Below are positions 1 to 9,166 of a stretch of 64,000 bases of DNA, in pieces; within the stretch, counting starts at the first letter, position 1, and every line of letters begins with the position of its first letter. Position numbers and translations under genes: made by a program. Below the pieces are notes generated by a model, which was given only the letters and a program-made list of their open reading frames with translations, searched no databases and was not told the origin of the DNA. This stretch comes from Stygiobacter sp. GTDB lineage: Bacteria > Pseudomonadota > Alphaproteobacteria > Rhodospirillales > Magnetospirillaceae. The stretch is from positions 1-64,000 of the forward strand of contig VBWB01000032.1 of NCBI GenBank assembly GCA_006218045.1, given 5' to 3'.

Positions 1-1374
1 GAAGGACCGGCGGTGCATCTGGGGGGCTCGGTCGCCGGCTGGGCCGCCGCCCGCCTGCGCCTGGGCCGGCATCTGTCGCGGTCGCTCTTGGGCTGCGGCG
101 TCGGCGCCGCGGTGGCGGCCTCGTTCAATGCCCCCATCGCCGGCGCCCTGTTCGCCCATGAAGTGGTGGTCGGTCATTACGCCCTGTCGGCCTTCGCCCC
201 GGTGGTGATCTCGTCGGTCACCGCCACCTTGGTGTCACGCGCCTGGTTCGGCAACGCGCCGTCCTTTCTCATCCCCCAACTGTCCTTGGGCTCGTGGGCC
301 GAGTTTCCCGCCTTTGCCGTCCTCGGCCTGGCCTCTGCCCTGACCGCCATCGCCTTCCAGTATCTGGTGCGCGGCTGCGAACGCGGCTGCCAGCGCCTGC
401 CCGGCCCGACCTTCCTTCGCCCGGCCCTGGGCGGACTGGCCGTGGGCGCCATCGCCCTGGCCTTTCCCCAGGTCTTGGGCGTCGGCTACGACATCACCGA
501 CGACAGCCTGAAAGGGCTGGTGGGACTGGGGCTGCTGGCGGCGCTCTTGCTGGCCAAGATGGCCGCCACCGCCATTTCCCTGGGCTCGGGCCTGGCCGGC
601 GGCGTCTTTGGCCCGGCCTTGGTGCTGGGCGCCATGCTGGGCGGGGTGTTCGGCCATCTGGCCGCCCTGCTGGCCCCCGCCTTGGCGTCGGCGCCGGGGG
701 TCTATGTGGTGGTCGGCATGGGCGCCCTGGCCTCGGCGGTGCTGGGCGCGCCCATCTCCACCACCTTGATCGTGTTCGAGCTGACCGGCGACTATCAGGT
801 GACCATCGCCGTCCTGCTGGCCAGCGTCGTCGCCAATGTGACGGCGGCGCAGATCAGCGGGCGGGCATCGTTCTTTCATTGGCAATTGGCCGGACGCGGC
901 ATCGATCTGGAAAGCGGCGCCGCCGCCCATTGGCTGAACCGCCTGAAGGTGGCCGATCTGGTCCGCCGCGACGCCGACACCGTACGCCAGGATGCCCGCC
1001 TGGGCGAAATCCGCCGCCTGTTGCAGGCCCGGCCCGAGGGCGAGGTGTTCGTGCTGTGCGACCAGGGCCAGGTGATCGGCAGCATCACCCTGGCCGATCT
1101 GGCCGAGGCGGCCTTCGATGCCAGCCTGGACGATCTGCTGAACGCCCGCGACGTCGCCCGCCTGCATCCGCCGCTGGTCAGTCTGGACGACGGCATCGGC
1201 ACCGCCATCGACAGCATGCGCCGCCACCATCAGGCCCATATGGCAGTGGTCGCCCACGACGATACCGAGATGTTCGTCGGCTGGATCCATCTGACCGACG
1301 CGCTGGATGCCCATAACCGCGCCCTGATCGCGGCCAGAAACGACGAAACCGGCAGGACAAGAACAAGAAAATGA
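1..1374 (+). CDS. ClC-family chloride channel/transporter with C-terminal CBS pair (5' partial)
   Basis: This is the C-terminal 457 residues of an inner-membrane ClC protein, and the reading frame is open at the left edge. The first three codons read E-G-P followed by AVHLGG, which is the conserved G(R/K)EGP motif whose glutamate gates the anion pathway, so the true start lies upstream and the GTG at 13 is internal. A second hallmark, GGVFGPALVLGA, falls at about fragment residue 200. Several hydrophobic helices follow, then a soluble tail from about residue 310 that looks like two CBS domains, which usually bind adenine nucleotides and regulate the channel. Its stop overlaps the start of the next gene by 4 bases (ATGA), suggesting translational coupling. 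Confidence 0.9.
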   Translation, partial: EGPAVHLGGSVAGWAAARLRLGRHLSRSLLGCGVGAAVAASFNAPIAGALFAHEVVVGHYALSAFAPVVISSVTATLVSRAWFGNAPSFLIPQLSLGSWAEFPAFAVLGLASALTAIAFQYLVRGCERGCQRLPGPTFLRPALGGLAVGAIALAFPQVLGVGYDITDDSLKGLVGLGLLAALLLAKMAATAISLGSGLAGGVFGPALVLGAMLGGVFGHLAALLAPALASAPGVYVVVGMGALASAVLGAPISTTLIVFELTGDYQVTIAVLLASVVANVTAAQISGRASFFHWQLAGRGIDLESGAAAHWLNRLKVADLVRRDADTVRQDARLGEIRRLLQARPEGEVFVLCDQGQVIGSITLADLAEAAFDASLDDLLNARDVARLHPPLVSLDDGIGTAIDSMRRHHQAHMAVVAHDDTEMFVGWIHLTDALDAHNRALIAARNDETGRTRTRK

Positions 1375-1904
1375 CCGACTTCATCGCCCTTGATTTCGAG
1401 ACCGCCGACAATGGCCGCGACAGCGCCTGCTCGCTGGCCCTGGCCGTGGTCAGAAACGGCACGGTGGCGGAAACCTGGTATCGGCTGATCCGACCGCCGC
1501 GCGCCTCGCGGATGTTCACCCATATCCACGGCATCACCTGGGAGATGGTCAAGGACCAGCCGGATTTCGGCCATTTCTGGCCCGAAATCCGTGATCTGAT
1601 CGATAAGGCGCCATTTCTGGCCGCCCACAACGCCCCCTTCGACCAGGGCGTGTTGACCGAATGCTGCCGCGCCCATGGCCACGGCGCCCCCTTGACCCCG
1701 TTCGTCTGCACCGTCCGGGTGGCGCGCGACACCTGGAATTTGCGTCCGACCAAGCTGCCCGATGTCTGTCGCTTCCTGGCCCAGCCGCTCAAGCACCACG
1801 ACGCCCTGTCGGACGCGGTCGCCTGCGCCGAGATCATGCTGGCGGCCCTGCGCGACGGCTATGACCCGAAACGGCAGATCAGGGACTTTTCCCCGAATCC
1901 CTGA
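1371..1904 (+). CDS. DnaQ-like 3'-5' exonuclease (DEDDh family)
   Basis: A 177-residue stand-alone exonuclease related to the epsilon subunit of DNA polymerase III. Motif Exo I is ALDFETA near residue 7 with the D and E metal ligands, Exo II is HNAPFD, and Exo III is HHDALSDA with the catalytic His and Asp. The protein is about the size of the catalytic domain alone, with no polymerase-binding tail, so it is more likely a housekeeping DNA or RNA trimming enzyme than the replicative proofreader. The ATG lies inside the stop of the ClC gene. It ends tail to tail with the permease gene, with no intervening base. The exact substrate cannot be read from the sequence. Confidence 0.85.
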   Translation: MTDFIALDFETADNGRDSACSLALAVVRNGTVAETWYRLIRPPRASRMFTHIHGITWEMVKDQPDFGHFWPEIRDLIDKAPFLAAHNAPFDQGVLTECCRAHGHGAPLTPFVCTVRVARDTWNLRPTKLPDVCRFLAQPLKHHDALSDAVACAEIMLAALRDGYDPKRQIRDFSPNP

Positions 1905-3134
1905 TCACCGGCCCATCCAGCCGCCCAGCAAAAGCCAGGCCGAAGCCACCGCCAGCGAGCCGAGGGTCATGGGAATGCCGGCACGGGCGAAGTCGGTGAA
2001 GGTCAGCTTGACCCCCGAGGCCGCCGCCCGTTCGGCGACGATGATATTGGCCAGCGACCCCACCAGCAGCAGATTGCCGGCCAAGGTGGACAACAGCGCC
2101 AGACCATAGACCGGGCCGTCGCCTTCGATCGGCCACATGGACAGGATCAGCATCACCGCCGGCACATTGCCGATGGTGTTGGAGGCGATTGTCAAAAGCG
2201 GTGCCATCACGCTGATGCGGTCGGGCAGCCATTGCCGTTCCGCCAGCCATTCCACCCCCAAGGCCGCCCACGGACTGGCGGCGAAGGAATCGGTGATCAC
2301 GAACAGGCAGGCGAACAGCACCAGCAGATGCCAATCCACCGCCCCGATCATGTCGCGGCTGGCCAGCCGCCGCGACAGCAGCAACGGCGCCGCCACCGCC
2401 AGGGCGCCGACTTCGCGCGGCAAGTCGGTGGTGAACAGGATCATCAGCCCCAGCACCGCCACCACCCCCTTGGCGGTCTGCCAATAATCCAAAGGCGGCA
2501 CCAACCCTTCCGCCGCCGGCACCGGCGGAATGGCCAATTGACGCCGCCACAACAGCCGGATGCAGCCATAGACCAGCAGCATGGACAGCAGCCCCGGCAC
2601 CCCGCAGACCAGCAGGAAATACCAGAAATCCAGCCCGCCCACCTGACCGATCAGGATGTTTTGCGGATTGCCGATGATGGTCATGGCACTGCCGGCATTG
2701 GCGCCGCCGGCCAGACCCAGCAGGAACGGGCGCGGGTCCATGCCGCGGCCCTTGATGCCTTCCACCAGCATGGGCGTCATGGCGAAGACGATGATGTCAT
2801 TGGCCAACACCGCCGACAGCAGGCCGGCGGACAGGATGGTCAGGAACAGCAGGCGATGGGCGCTGCCCGCCGACACCGCCACCTTGCCGGCGACGACGCG
2901 GTAAAGTCCGGCTTCCTGGAACTGGGCCGAGACCAGCATCAGCGCGAACAGAAGCAGCAAGGTGGGCATGTCGATGGCGGCACCGGCATCCCCGACCCGC
3001 ACCAAACCCGAGGCCAACAACACCACGGCGGCGATCAGGGCGATGCCGGTCCGATCCAGGGTCAGCCCGGGCACCCGCCCCAGGGCCATGCCCGCATAGG
3101 TCAGGGTGAAGACGATGAGGATCAGATGTTCCAT
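1905..3134 (-). CDS. SLC13/ArsB/NhaD-type (IT superfamily) permease
   Basis: A 409-residue inner-membrane protein with about ten hydrophobic segments. The centre carries GNPQNILIG, a signature loop of the ion-transporter superfamily that includes ArsB, NhaD and SLC13 carriers. I chose the ATG at 3134, which starts MEHLILIVFTLTYAGM directly at the first membrane helix; the frame stays open upstream to 3167 but gives a charged non-conserved leader. The substrate is not determinable: arsenite, sodium/proton exchange and dicarboxylate are all represented among relatives. It lies 36 bases downstream of the cyclase stop on the same strand, so the two may be cotranscribed. Confidence 0.8.
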   Translation of the reverse strand: MEHLILIVFTLTYAGMALGRVPGLTLDRTGIALIAAVVLLASGLVRVGDAGAAIDMPTLLLLFALMLVSAQFQEAGLYRVVAGKVAVSAGSAHRLLFLTILSAGLLSAVLANDIIVFAMTPMLVEGIKGRGMDPRPFLLGLAGGANAGSAMTIIGNPQNILIGQVGGLDFWYFLLVCGVPGLLSMLLVYGCIRLLWRRQLAIPPVPAAEGLVPPLDYWQTAKGVVAVLGLMILFTTDLPREVGALAVAAPLLLSRRLASRDMIGAVDWHLLVLFACLFVITDSFAASPWAALGVEWLAERQWLPDRISVMAPLLTIASNTIGNVPAVMLILSMWPIEGDGPVYGLALLSTLAGNLLLVGSLANIIVAERAAASGVKLTFTDFARAGIPMTLGSLAVASAWLLLGGWMGR

Positions 3135-3170
3135 GAACCGGTCCGTGTTTCGTCCGCGCTGGTGCACACG

Positions 3171-4811
3171 TTATAGCATGCTCATACCTTGGTACCGTGA
3201 AAATCGACCCGCGGTTCGTGCTATAAAGACAGATCGGGTTCTTGTGCGCAAAGGCGAATCGTCATGGACGTCACCGGCATGACCGAGTTGTCCCTGGCCG
3301 GATGGAAAGGCCATCAGGGCCATGATCTGGGCGTGCGTATGCTGCGCCACGCGGCGCAGCAGGACGCCGCCGTCGCCCAATTGGTGGCCGCCGCCGCCGA
3401 GGGTCAGCCGGTCGCCCAATCCCACACCCAGAACGGTCTGGGCAAGCTGATCGACGTCAGTATTTAAGTCGCCTTCGGCGTCACCCTTCACGTCGCCTTC
3501 GGCGGCGTCGGTCAAGTCGCCTTCGGCGGCGTCGGTCAAGTCGCCTTCGGCCAGGGCGCTGCGGCCCTTGACCTTGTTGTCTTCCGCCGGCGAATACTCG
3601 GCGTCGGGCAGGCCCGAGCGGCGCAGCGCCATCTCGTCGACCACCAATTGCCCATCCTCGGCCAAAGAGCACAGCCGTGCCGCCAGATTGACGCTGTCGC
3701 CGATGACGGTGAAATCCTGGCGTTCCTTGGGCCCGATGGCCCCCAAAATGGCTTCGCCGTCATAGATGCCGACGCCGATGCCGCGCGCCATCGGCCGCGC
3801 CGCCAGATCGGTCAGGATTTCCTGGGCCGCCAACAGGGCGCGGGCTTCACGGTCGGCGCCCTCGAAACGCACCAGCAGAGCGTCGCCGATCATCTTGTCG
3901 ACATCGCCGCCGTGACGGCTGACCACCTCCACCTGGCGGGTCATCAAGTCGTTGAGGAAATCCACCGTCGCCTTGGGTGGGTGGAATTCCGCCAGACTGG
4001 AGAAGTCACGCACGTCGGAATAGAACAAGGTCATGCCGGCGCGGGTGATCGGCGCCGAGCCATCGGGCGATAACCGCGCCGCCGCGCCGGCGCTTTGCGA
4101 GACGAAGCGTTCCAATTGCCGCCGCAAGCTTTGCTGCACGCCGACCCGGGTGTCGATATCGGCCTGGGCGCGACGGACCATGCGGTTGAGCCACAGACCG
4201 AGAACCAGCAAAATGCCCAAAGGCAGGGCAGCGAAGCGGACGAAACTGTCGACGATGATTTCATCGAGCACGCTGGCCGGCTCATAGACCTCGAAGGCGA
4301 TGCGCTGACCGGCGGTTTCCACCGGGATATAGATTTCATACAAGGTGTCCGCCGAGCGCCGGGCGATCTCGATGGCCGGTTTGTTGCTGGCCAACACCTG
4401 CCGCAGCAGGGCGTTTTCCTCGCGTATGCCGATATCGGCTGGGTCGGTGGCATAAAGCGTGATGCCGCGATGATCGAAAATCTTCAATTGCAGGGCATGA
4501 CCGTCCTTGGCCACCGCCTCCAGCATGGCCGCCGCCCGCGCGCTGGCCGGATCGGCGAACACCGCCGCCGGGTTTTCCCCAGACAGCAGTCGCACCCACA
4601 CATGCGGCTCGGCCTGCTCGGCCAGATCGACGGTGGTTTCCACCCGCCGCTGGGTGGTTTCCAGATAGACATGGCGTTCCAGCGAATTGACCGCCACCCA
4701 ACCGCCGCCCAGCAACACCAGCGCCGACATCATCAGCGCCGGCACCACCCGGGTCAGGAACAGACGGCGGATGGGATAAGGCAGATCGCTGGTATCGGCT
4801 GCTTGGTTCAT
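3171..4811 (-). CDS. membrane-anchored class III adenylate/guanylate cyclase with an unusual C-terminal tail
   Basis: A 546-residue predicted cyclase that makes cAMP or cGMP. A hydrophobic helix near residues 20-42 and a second near 195-212 bracket an extracytoplasmic sensor region. The catalytic domain covers about residues 255-430: LFYSDVRDFSS supplies the first metal Asp, DKMIGDALL the second, and DFTVIGDSVNLAARL the purine-binding and Asn/Arg segment. After about residue 420 the protein enters an 8-residue repeat (LTDAAEGD), and roughly the last 98 codons run antisense through the small gene at 3264-3467. That tail has no family resemblance, so the ancestral protein probably ended near residue 420-450. 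It may share a transcript with the permease gene downstream. Confidence 0.8.
   Translation of the reverse strand: MNQAADTSDLPYPIRRLFLTRVVPALMMSALVLLGGGWVAVNSLERHVYLETTQRRVETTVDLAEQAEPHVWVRLLSGENPAAVFADPASARAAAMLEAVAKDGHALQLKIFDHRGITLYATDPADIGIREENALLRQVLASNKPAIEIARRSADTLYEIYIPVETAGQRIAFEVYEPASVLDEIIVDSFVRFAALPLGILLVLGLWLNRMVRRAQADIDTRVGVQQSLRRQLERFVSQSAGAAARLSPDGSAPITRAGMTLFYSDVRDFSSLAEFHPPKATVDFLNDLMTRQVEVVSRHGGDVDKMIGDALLVRFEGADREARALLAAQEILTDLAARPMARGIGVGIYDGEAILGAIGPKERQDFTVIGDSVNLAARLCSLAEDGQLVVDEMALRRSGLPDAEYSPAEDNKVKGRSALAEGDLTDAAEGDLTDAAEGDVKGDAEGDLNTDVDQLAQTVLGVGLGDRLTLGGGGHQLGDGGVLLRRVAQHTHAQIMALMAFPSGQGQLGHAGDVHDDSPLRTRTRSVFIARTAGRFSRYQGMSML
3264..3467 (+). CDS. YjfB-like small putative motility protein
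   Basis: A 67-residue protein starting MDVTGMTELSLAG and ending NGLGKLIDVSI. The overall layout resembles the small YjfB (putative motility protein) family: an N-terminal MD(I/V) start, an amphipathic middle rich in A, Q and L, and a C-terminal LGxxIDV(x)I. A purine-rich ribosome site (AAAGGCGA) lies a few bases upstream. The gene lies wholly inside the antisense of the cyclase tail. Its TAA abuts a 24-bp tandem repeat. Function in this family is not established. No flagellar gene is adjacent, the nearest being the hook operon near 60 kb. Confidence 0.6.
   Translation: MDVTGMTELSLAGWKGHQGHDLGVRMLRHAAQQDAAVAQLVAAAAEGQPVAQSHTQNGLGKLIDVSI
3468..3539. repeat. 24-bp tandem repeat (three units) at the 3' end of the cyclase domain
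   Basis: Three consecutive 24-base units begin GTCGCCTTCGGCG. Units two (3492-3515) and three (3516-3539) are identical, and the first (3468-3491) diverges in its second half. A fourth partial unit continues into the cyclase coding region. Read on the minus strand the unit encodes LTDAAEGD. The array starts at the base after the TAA of the small plus-strand gene. The 24-base length keeps the cyclase frame open whatever the copy number. Confidence 0.9.
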
Positions 4812-4842
4812 GTCGTCCCCCTGACGGCTTTGACCTTGGGCG

Positions 4843-5523
4843 CTAAGCTACCCAGCCGCACATGAACAGGGCCTGAACCATATGCGGCGGCGGCGGCGCC
4901 ATCGCCCTGATCCAGTCCTTGCCCGCCGACAGGGGCGGCACGCCGATGGCGTGGGATTGCAGGTGCAGGCCCAGCCCGCTTTCCGGGTCGGGGCCGTAAT
5001 AGACGTCGCCGCGCACCGGACAGCCCAGATGCTTCATGTGCACCCGGATCTGGTGGGTGCGTCCGGTCAAGGGCGTGCATTCGATCCAGGAAAGCCCGTC
5101 ACCGCGCCCCAGCACCCGCCACCTTGTCACCGCCGGCTGGCCGGCGGCATCGATGATGATGCGCCAGCCGCCCTTGCCGGTGACCTTGTGGATAGGTGCG
5201 GCAACCTCGCCGGTATCCTCGACCGGGCCGCCGTGGACCACGGTCCAATAGGACTTTTCCACCCGGCCTTGCATGAACATCTTGCCCAAGCGCTTGATGG
5301 ATTTGTCGTGGCGTCCCAAAAGCAGGCATCCCGAGGTATCGCGGTCGAGGCGATGGGCCAGGCGCGGCGCCATGGACCAGCCGAATTTCAGCCCATCCAG
5401 ATAAAGCTCCAGATGGTCGGGGGAATTGGGGCCGGCATGCACCGCCAGCCCCGCCGGCTTATCCAGGACGATGACGTCCTGGTCCTTGTAGAGGATGCGG
5501 GCTTGAATCTCGTCCGGGGTCAC
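4843..5523 (-). CDS. RluA-family RNA pseudouridine synthase
   Basis: A 226-residue enzyme that isomerises uridine to pseudouridine in rRNA or tRNA. The catalytic signature HRLDRDTSG lies near residue 58, with the Asp as nucleophile. Other family elements are VIVLDKPAGLAVH near the start and GRTHQIRVHMKHLGCPV towards the C-terminus. No N-terminal S4 domain is present, so it resembles the shorter RluA/TruC type and the target base cannot be assigned. The start is GTG at 5523, inside the stop of clpA (GTGA overlap), which implies coupling to the clpSA transcript. Confidence 0.88.
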   Translation of the reverse strand: MTPDEIQARILYKDQDVIVLDKPAGLAVHAGPNSPDHLELYLDGLKFGWSMAPRLAHRLDRDTSGCLLLGRHDKSIKRLGKMFMQGRVEKSYWTVVHGGPVEDTGEVAAPIHKVTGKGGWRIIIDAAGQPAVTRWRVLGRGDGLSWIECTPLTGRTHQIRVHMKHLGCPVRGDVYYGPDPESGLGLHLQSHAIGVPPLSAGKDWIRAMAPPPPHMVQALFMCGWVA

Positions 5524-7814
5524 TCCACCAGTTCCGGCACTTTCTCCGCCTTGCCCGGAGTGGCTTCGATGATGAAGGTCAACTTGCCGTCATCGTCGAC
5601 GCCGACCTTGACCACGCCGCCCTTGGCCAGTTTGCCGAACAGCAATTCCTCGGCCAGCGGCTTCTTGATGTGCTCCTGGATCACCCGGCCCAGGGGACGG
5701 GCGCCGAAGGCGCGGTCATAGCCCTTTTTCACCAGCCATTGACGGGCCGATTCGGTCAGCTCGATATGGACGTCACGGTCACCCAATTGCGCCTCCAACT
5801 GGATGACGAACTTGTCGACCACCTGCGCCACGATCTCGGGGCTCAGGCTGGCGAACGGGATGATCGAGTCCAGGCGGTTGCGGAATTCGGGGGTGAACAT
5901 GCGCTGGATGGCCTCCTGGTCGTCGCCATCACGCGATTCACGCTCGAAGCCGATGGCCGGCTTGGCCATGTCGGCGGCCCCGGCATTGGTGGTCATGATC
6001 AGGATGACGTTGCGGAAGTCGACGTTCTTGCCGTTATGGTCGGTCAGGCGGCCATGATCCATCACCTGCAACAGGATGTTGAACAGATCGGGATGGGCCT
6101 TCTCGATCTCGTCCAGCAGCAGCACGCAATGGGGATGCTGGTCGATGGCGTCGGTCAGAAGCCCGCCCTGGTCGAAGCCGACATAGCCGGGCGGGGCGCC
6201 GATCAGGCGCGACACCGAATGCCGCTCCATGTATTCCGACATGTCGAAGCGGGTCAGCTCGATGCCCATGATGCGGGCCAACTGGCGCGCCACCTCGGTC
6301 TTGCCGACGCCGGTGGGGCCGCTGAACAGGTAGCAGCCGATGGGCTTTTCCGGCTCGCGCAGGCCGGCGCGGGCCAGCTTGATGGCCGAAGCCAAGGCCT
6401 CGATGGCCTTGTCCTGGCCGAACACCAGGGTCTTCAGGTCACGTTCCAGCGTGCGTAACGCCTCGACGTCGTTGGTGGACACCGATTTGGGCGGGATGCG
6501 GGCGATCTTGGCGACGATGTCTTCCACGTCCTTGACCGTCACCGTCTTGCGCCGCTTCGATTCGGGCAGCAGCATGCGCGCCGCCCCCACTTCGTCGATG
6601 ACGTCGATGGCCTTGTCGGGCAGCTTGCGGTCGGTGATGTACTTGGCCGCCAGTTCCACCGCCGCCTTGATGGCGTCGGCCGTGTATTTCACATGGTGGT
6701 GGTTTTCGTAATAGACCTTGATGCCGTTCAGGATCTTGATGGAATCCTCGACCGACGGCTCGTTGACGTCGATCTTCTGGAACCGGCGCACCAGGGCGCG
6801 GTCTTTTTCAAAATGGTTGCGGTATTCCTTGTAGGTGGTCGAGCCGATGCAGCGCAGCGCCCCCGAGGCCAAGGCCGGCTTCAGCAGGTTGGACGCATCC
6901 ATGGAGCCGCCCGAGGTGGCCCCCGCCCCGATCACCGTATGGATTTCATCGATGAACATGATGGCGCCGGGGAAGTTCTCCAACTCGGTGACCACCGCCT
7001 TCAACCGTTCCTCGAAATCGCCGCGATAGCGGGTGCCGGCCAACAACGTGCCCATGTCGAGCGAGAAGATGGTGGCGCCCCGCAGTACGTCGGGCACCTC
7101 GCCCTTGACGATGCGCAGCGCCAGCCCCTCGGCGATGGCGGTCTTGCCGACGCCGGGATCACCCACGTAAAGCGGGTTGTTCTTCGACCGCCGACACAGA
7201 ATCTGGATGGTGCGCTCGATTTCCGCCTCGCGCCCGATCAGGGGATCGATCTTGCCGGCGCCGGCCTTCTTGTTGAGATCGACGCAATAGGCGTTCAGCG
7301 CCTCGTGCCCCTTCTTCACCACCTTTTCCGGGTTGGCTTCCTCGTCGGCGCCATGCACCGTGCGGTTCTGGCTACGCCCCGCCGCCTTGGCGACGCCGTG
7401 ACTGATGTAATTGACCGCGTCCAGCCGGGTCATGTCCTGGGTTTGCAGGAAATAGACGGCGTGGCTTTCGCGTTCCGAGAACAGGGCGACGATGACGTTG
7501 GCGCCGGTCACCTCTTCCCGCCCCGAGCTTTGCACGTGGATGGCGGCGCGCTGCACCACCCGCTGGAAACCGGCGGTGGGCTTGGGCTCGACCTGCTTGT
7601 CGCTGACCAGATCATTAAGCGAATGATCGACGAAATCGCGCAGATCGCTGGTCAGCCGCCCCACATCCACGTTGCAGGCCCGCATTACCGCCAAGGCGTC
7701 GTTGTCCTCGGTCAGGGCCAGCAGCAGATGTTCCAAGGTGGCGTATTCATGGCGGCGATCCGTCGCCAGGGCCAAGGCGCGGCGCAGGCTTTGTTCAAGA
7801 TTTTGCGACAGCAT
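5520..7814 (-). CDS. clpA: ATP-dependent Clp protease ATP-binding subunit ClpA
   Basis: A 764-residue AAA+ unfoldase that feeds substrates to the ClpP peptidase. The double Clp N domain occupies about residues 1-145. AAA-1 contains Walker A GDPGVGKT and Walker [10 protein letters not shown], and AAA-2 contains GPTGVGKTE and [13 protein letters not shown]. An IGL-type ClpP-contacting loop is consistent with [13 protein letters not shown]. The length matches E. coli ClpA (758). clpS lies immediately upstream in the same direction, the usual arrangement for the N-end-rule adaptor. The stop overlaps the start of the pseudouridine synthase gene. Confidence 0.97.
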   Translation of the reverse strand: MLSQNLEQSLRRALALATDRRHEYATLEHLLLALTEDNDALAVMRACNVDVGRLTSDLRDFVDHSLNDLVSDKQVEPKPTAGFQRVVQRAAIHVQSSGREEVTGANVIVALFSERESHAVYFLQTQDMTRLDAVNYISHGVAKAAGRSQNRTVHGADEEANPEKVVKKGHEALNAYCVDLNKKAGAGKIDPLIGREAEIERTIQILCRRSKNNPLYVGDPGVGKTAIAEGLALRIVKGEVPDVLRGATIFSLDMGTLLAGTRYRGDFEERLKAVVTELENFPGAIMFIDEIHTVIGAGATSGGSMDASNLLKPALASGALRCIGSTTYKEYRNHFEKDRALVRRFQKIDVNEPSVEDSIKILNGIKVYYENHHHVKYTADAIKAAVELAAKYITDRKLPDKAIDVIDEVGAARMLLPESKRRKTVTVKDVEDIVAKIARIPPKSVSTNDVEALRTLERDLKTLVFGQDKAIEALASAIKLARAGLREPEKPIGCYLFSGPTGVGKTEVARQLARIMGIELTRFDMSEYMERHSVSRLIGAPPGYVGFDQGGLLTDAIDQHPHCVLLLDEIEKAHPDLFNILLQVMDHGRLTDHNGKNVDFRNVILIMTTNAGAADMAKPAIGFERESRDGDDQEAIQRMFTPEFRNRLDSIIPFASLSPEIVAQVVDKFVIQLEAQLGDRDVHIELTESARQWLVKKGYDRAFGARPLGRVIQEHIKKPLAEELLFGKLAKGGVVKVGVDDDGKLTFIIEATPGKAEKVPELVE

Positions 7815-7841
7815 GTGGCCCTCTCCTTGGCTGTTAGGCAG

Positions 7842-8171
7842 CTAGTCCTTTTCGATGGTGCATTGCAGCGGATGCTGATTCTGCCGGGCCAGATCCATGA
7901 CCTGGGTCACCTTGGTTTCCGCCACTTCATAGGTATACACGCCGCAGATGCCGACGCCCCTGGTATGGACGTGCAGCATGATGCGCGTGGCGTCCTCGCG
8001 GGATTTGTTGAAAAAATGCTCAAGCACGTGGACGACGAACTCCATCGGCGTGTAGTCGTCGTTCAGCATCAGCACTTTGTACATGGACGGCTTTTTCGTC
8101 TTGGGGCGGGTCTTGATCACCACCCCGGTCTGATTGTCGCCGTTTTGCTTGTCGTCGTTGTGGTCGCTCAT
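7842..8171 (-). CDS. clpS: ClpS adaptor for N-end-rule degradation
   Basis: A 109-residue adaptor that binds N-degron residues and delivers them to ClpA. The core has the typical [20 protein letters not shown] segment, where NDD and the following residues form the N-degron pocket, then [19 protein letters not shown]. The frame is open to 8282, but I place the start at the ATG at 8171 (MSDHNDDKQ) because the family begins with a short polar tail there; 8198 is a weaker alternative. It is separated from clpA by 27 bases and probably forms a clpS-clpA-rluA-like unit. Confidence 0.95.
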   Translation of the reverse strand: MSDHNDDKQNGDNQTGVVIKTRPKTKKPSMYKVLMLNDDYTPMEFVVHVLEHFFNKSREDATRIMLHVHTRGVGICGVYTYEVAETKVTQVMDLARQNQHPLQCTIEKD

Positions 8172-8255
8172 GGTCTCGTTTGCGGGATTGGTGCCCATCG
8201 GTACACGCCTATCATATTGGGCAAAATTGTCGGACGAAAAGAGGCTCTTTGCGTC

Positions 8256-8294
8256 CGCGAAAAAGAAAACGGCCCGGCGCACTGCGCCGGGCCG
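8256..8294 (-). terminator. Rho-independent terminator after the phasin gene
   Basis: A near-perfect GC hairpin at 8270-8294 (arms CGGCCCGGCGC and GCGCCGGGCCG) is followed on the minus strand by TTTTCTTTTT at 8260-8269. It lies 24 bases past the phasin stop and before clpS, so the two genes are probably separate transcripts. Confidence 0.85.
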
Positions 8295-8317
8295 TCAGAA
8301 TAGCAGGAAAAATCGGA

Positions 8318-9013
8318 TCAGACGCCAGGCTTGGTGAACTTCTCGACCACTGCCTTGACGCGGGCGTTCAGCGGCGCCACCGCATCCTCGACCAGCTTGA
8401 CCGACAGGTCGCCCAAGCGCGGCGCCTCGGTCAACAGGCGATCCAACTGCGCCTTGACCTGGGCGGATTGCAGGTCGACCAACTCGCGCAGGGTCTTGGC
8501 GGCCATCAACTGCTTGGACAAGGCCACGCCGTCATCGACGCTCTGCTGGGCCAGACCATAGACGGTGTGGCCCAAATGCTGCAAGCCCTGCGACAGCACT
8601 TCCGACGAGGCGACCACGGCATCAAGGGCGTCCTTGGCGGCAGCCGACAATTCTTCATAGGATTTCAGCGCCGCGGCTTGGGCCCGGGCGGCGGCATCGC
8701 TTTGCGCCGCAATCGGCTCGGCGACGGCGGCGGCAACCTCGACCACCGGAGCGGCTTCGACCACGACGGGGGCCGGAGCTTCAGGAGCGGCTTCGACCAC
8801 GACGGGGGCCGCGACTTCGACCACGACCGGAGCTTCGACCACGACCGGAGCTTCGACCACGACCGGAGCTTCGTCGACCACAACCGGAGCTTCGACCACG
8901 ACCGGGGCCGGGGCGGCAGCGGCGGGCTTGGCGACAACCTTGACGGCAGTGGTGGACTTGCCGGCAGCGGTTTTCTTGGCGGCGGGCTTGGCGGGGGTTT
9001 CGGCGGTGGCCAT
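8318..9013 (-). CDS. phasin-type granule-associated protein with VVVEAP-repeat linker
   Basis: A 231-residue protein that probably coats polyhydroxyalkanoate granules. Residues 1-35 are Ala/Lys/Pro-rich, similar to histone-like tails. Residues about 36-100 are repeats of VVVEAP and relatives. The last 120 residues form a helical phasin domain (LKSYEELSAAAKDALDAVVASSEVLSQGLQ). I chose the ATG at 9013 because AAGGA lies about ten bases upstream and the frame above it lacks family character. An intrinsic terminator follows. The repeat linker is encoded by an 18-bp tandem array. No PHA synthase lies in this window. Confidence 0.85.
   Translation of the reverse strand: MATAETPAKPAAKKTAAGKSTTAVKVVAKPAAAAPAPVVVEAPVVVDEAPVVVEAPVVVEAPVVVEVAAPVVVEAAPEAPAPVVVEAAPVVEVAAAVAEPIAAQSDAAARAQAAALKSYEELSAAAKDALDAVVASSEVLSQGLQHLGHTVYGLAQQSVDDGVALSKQLMAAKTLRELVDLQSAQVKAQLDRLLTEAPRLGDLSVKLVEDAVAPLNARVKAVVEKFTKPGV
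8816..8908. repeat. 18-bp tandem repeats inside the phasin gene
   Basis: Three perfect copies of TTCGACCACGACCGGAGC run from 8816 to 8869. A fourth copy carries a 3-base insertion and a fifth has one change. Each unit encodes VVVEAP on the minus strand, so copy number can change without breaking the frame. Confidence 0.9.
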
Positions 9014-9166
9014 CGGCGGAGCATCCTTAAGTTGGAACGATCGGAAGAGGCGACGGGCGCGCCAAATAAGCGCATGCTGCGACGCGATGGGGACAGTGTG
9101 TGTGATCGCCAACGCCAAAGTCAAGACCATTTTGTGCAGTGCAGCAAAAGCTTAATTTTGGCGCCC

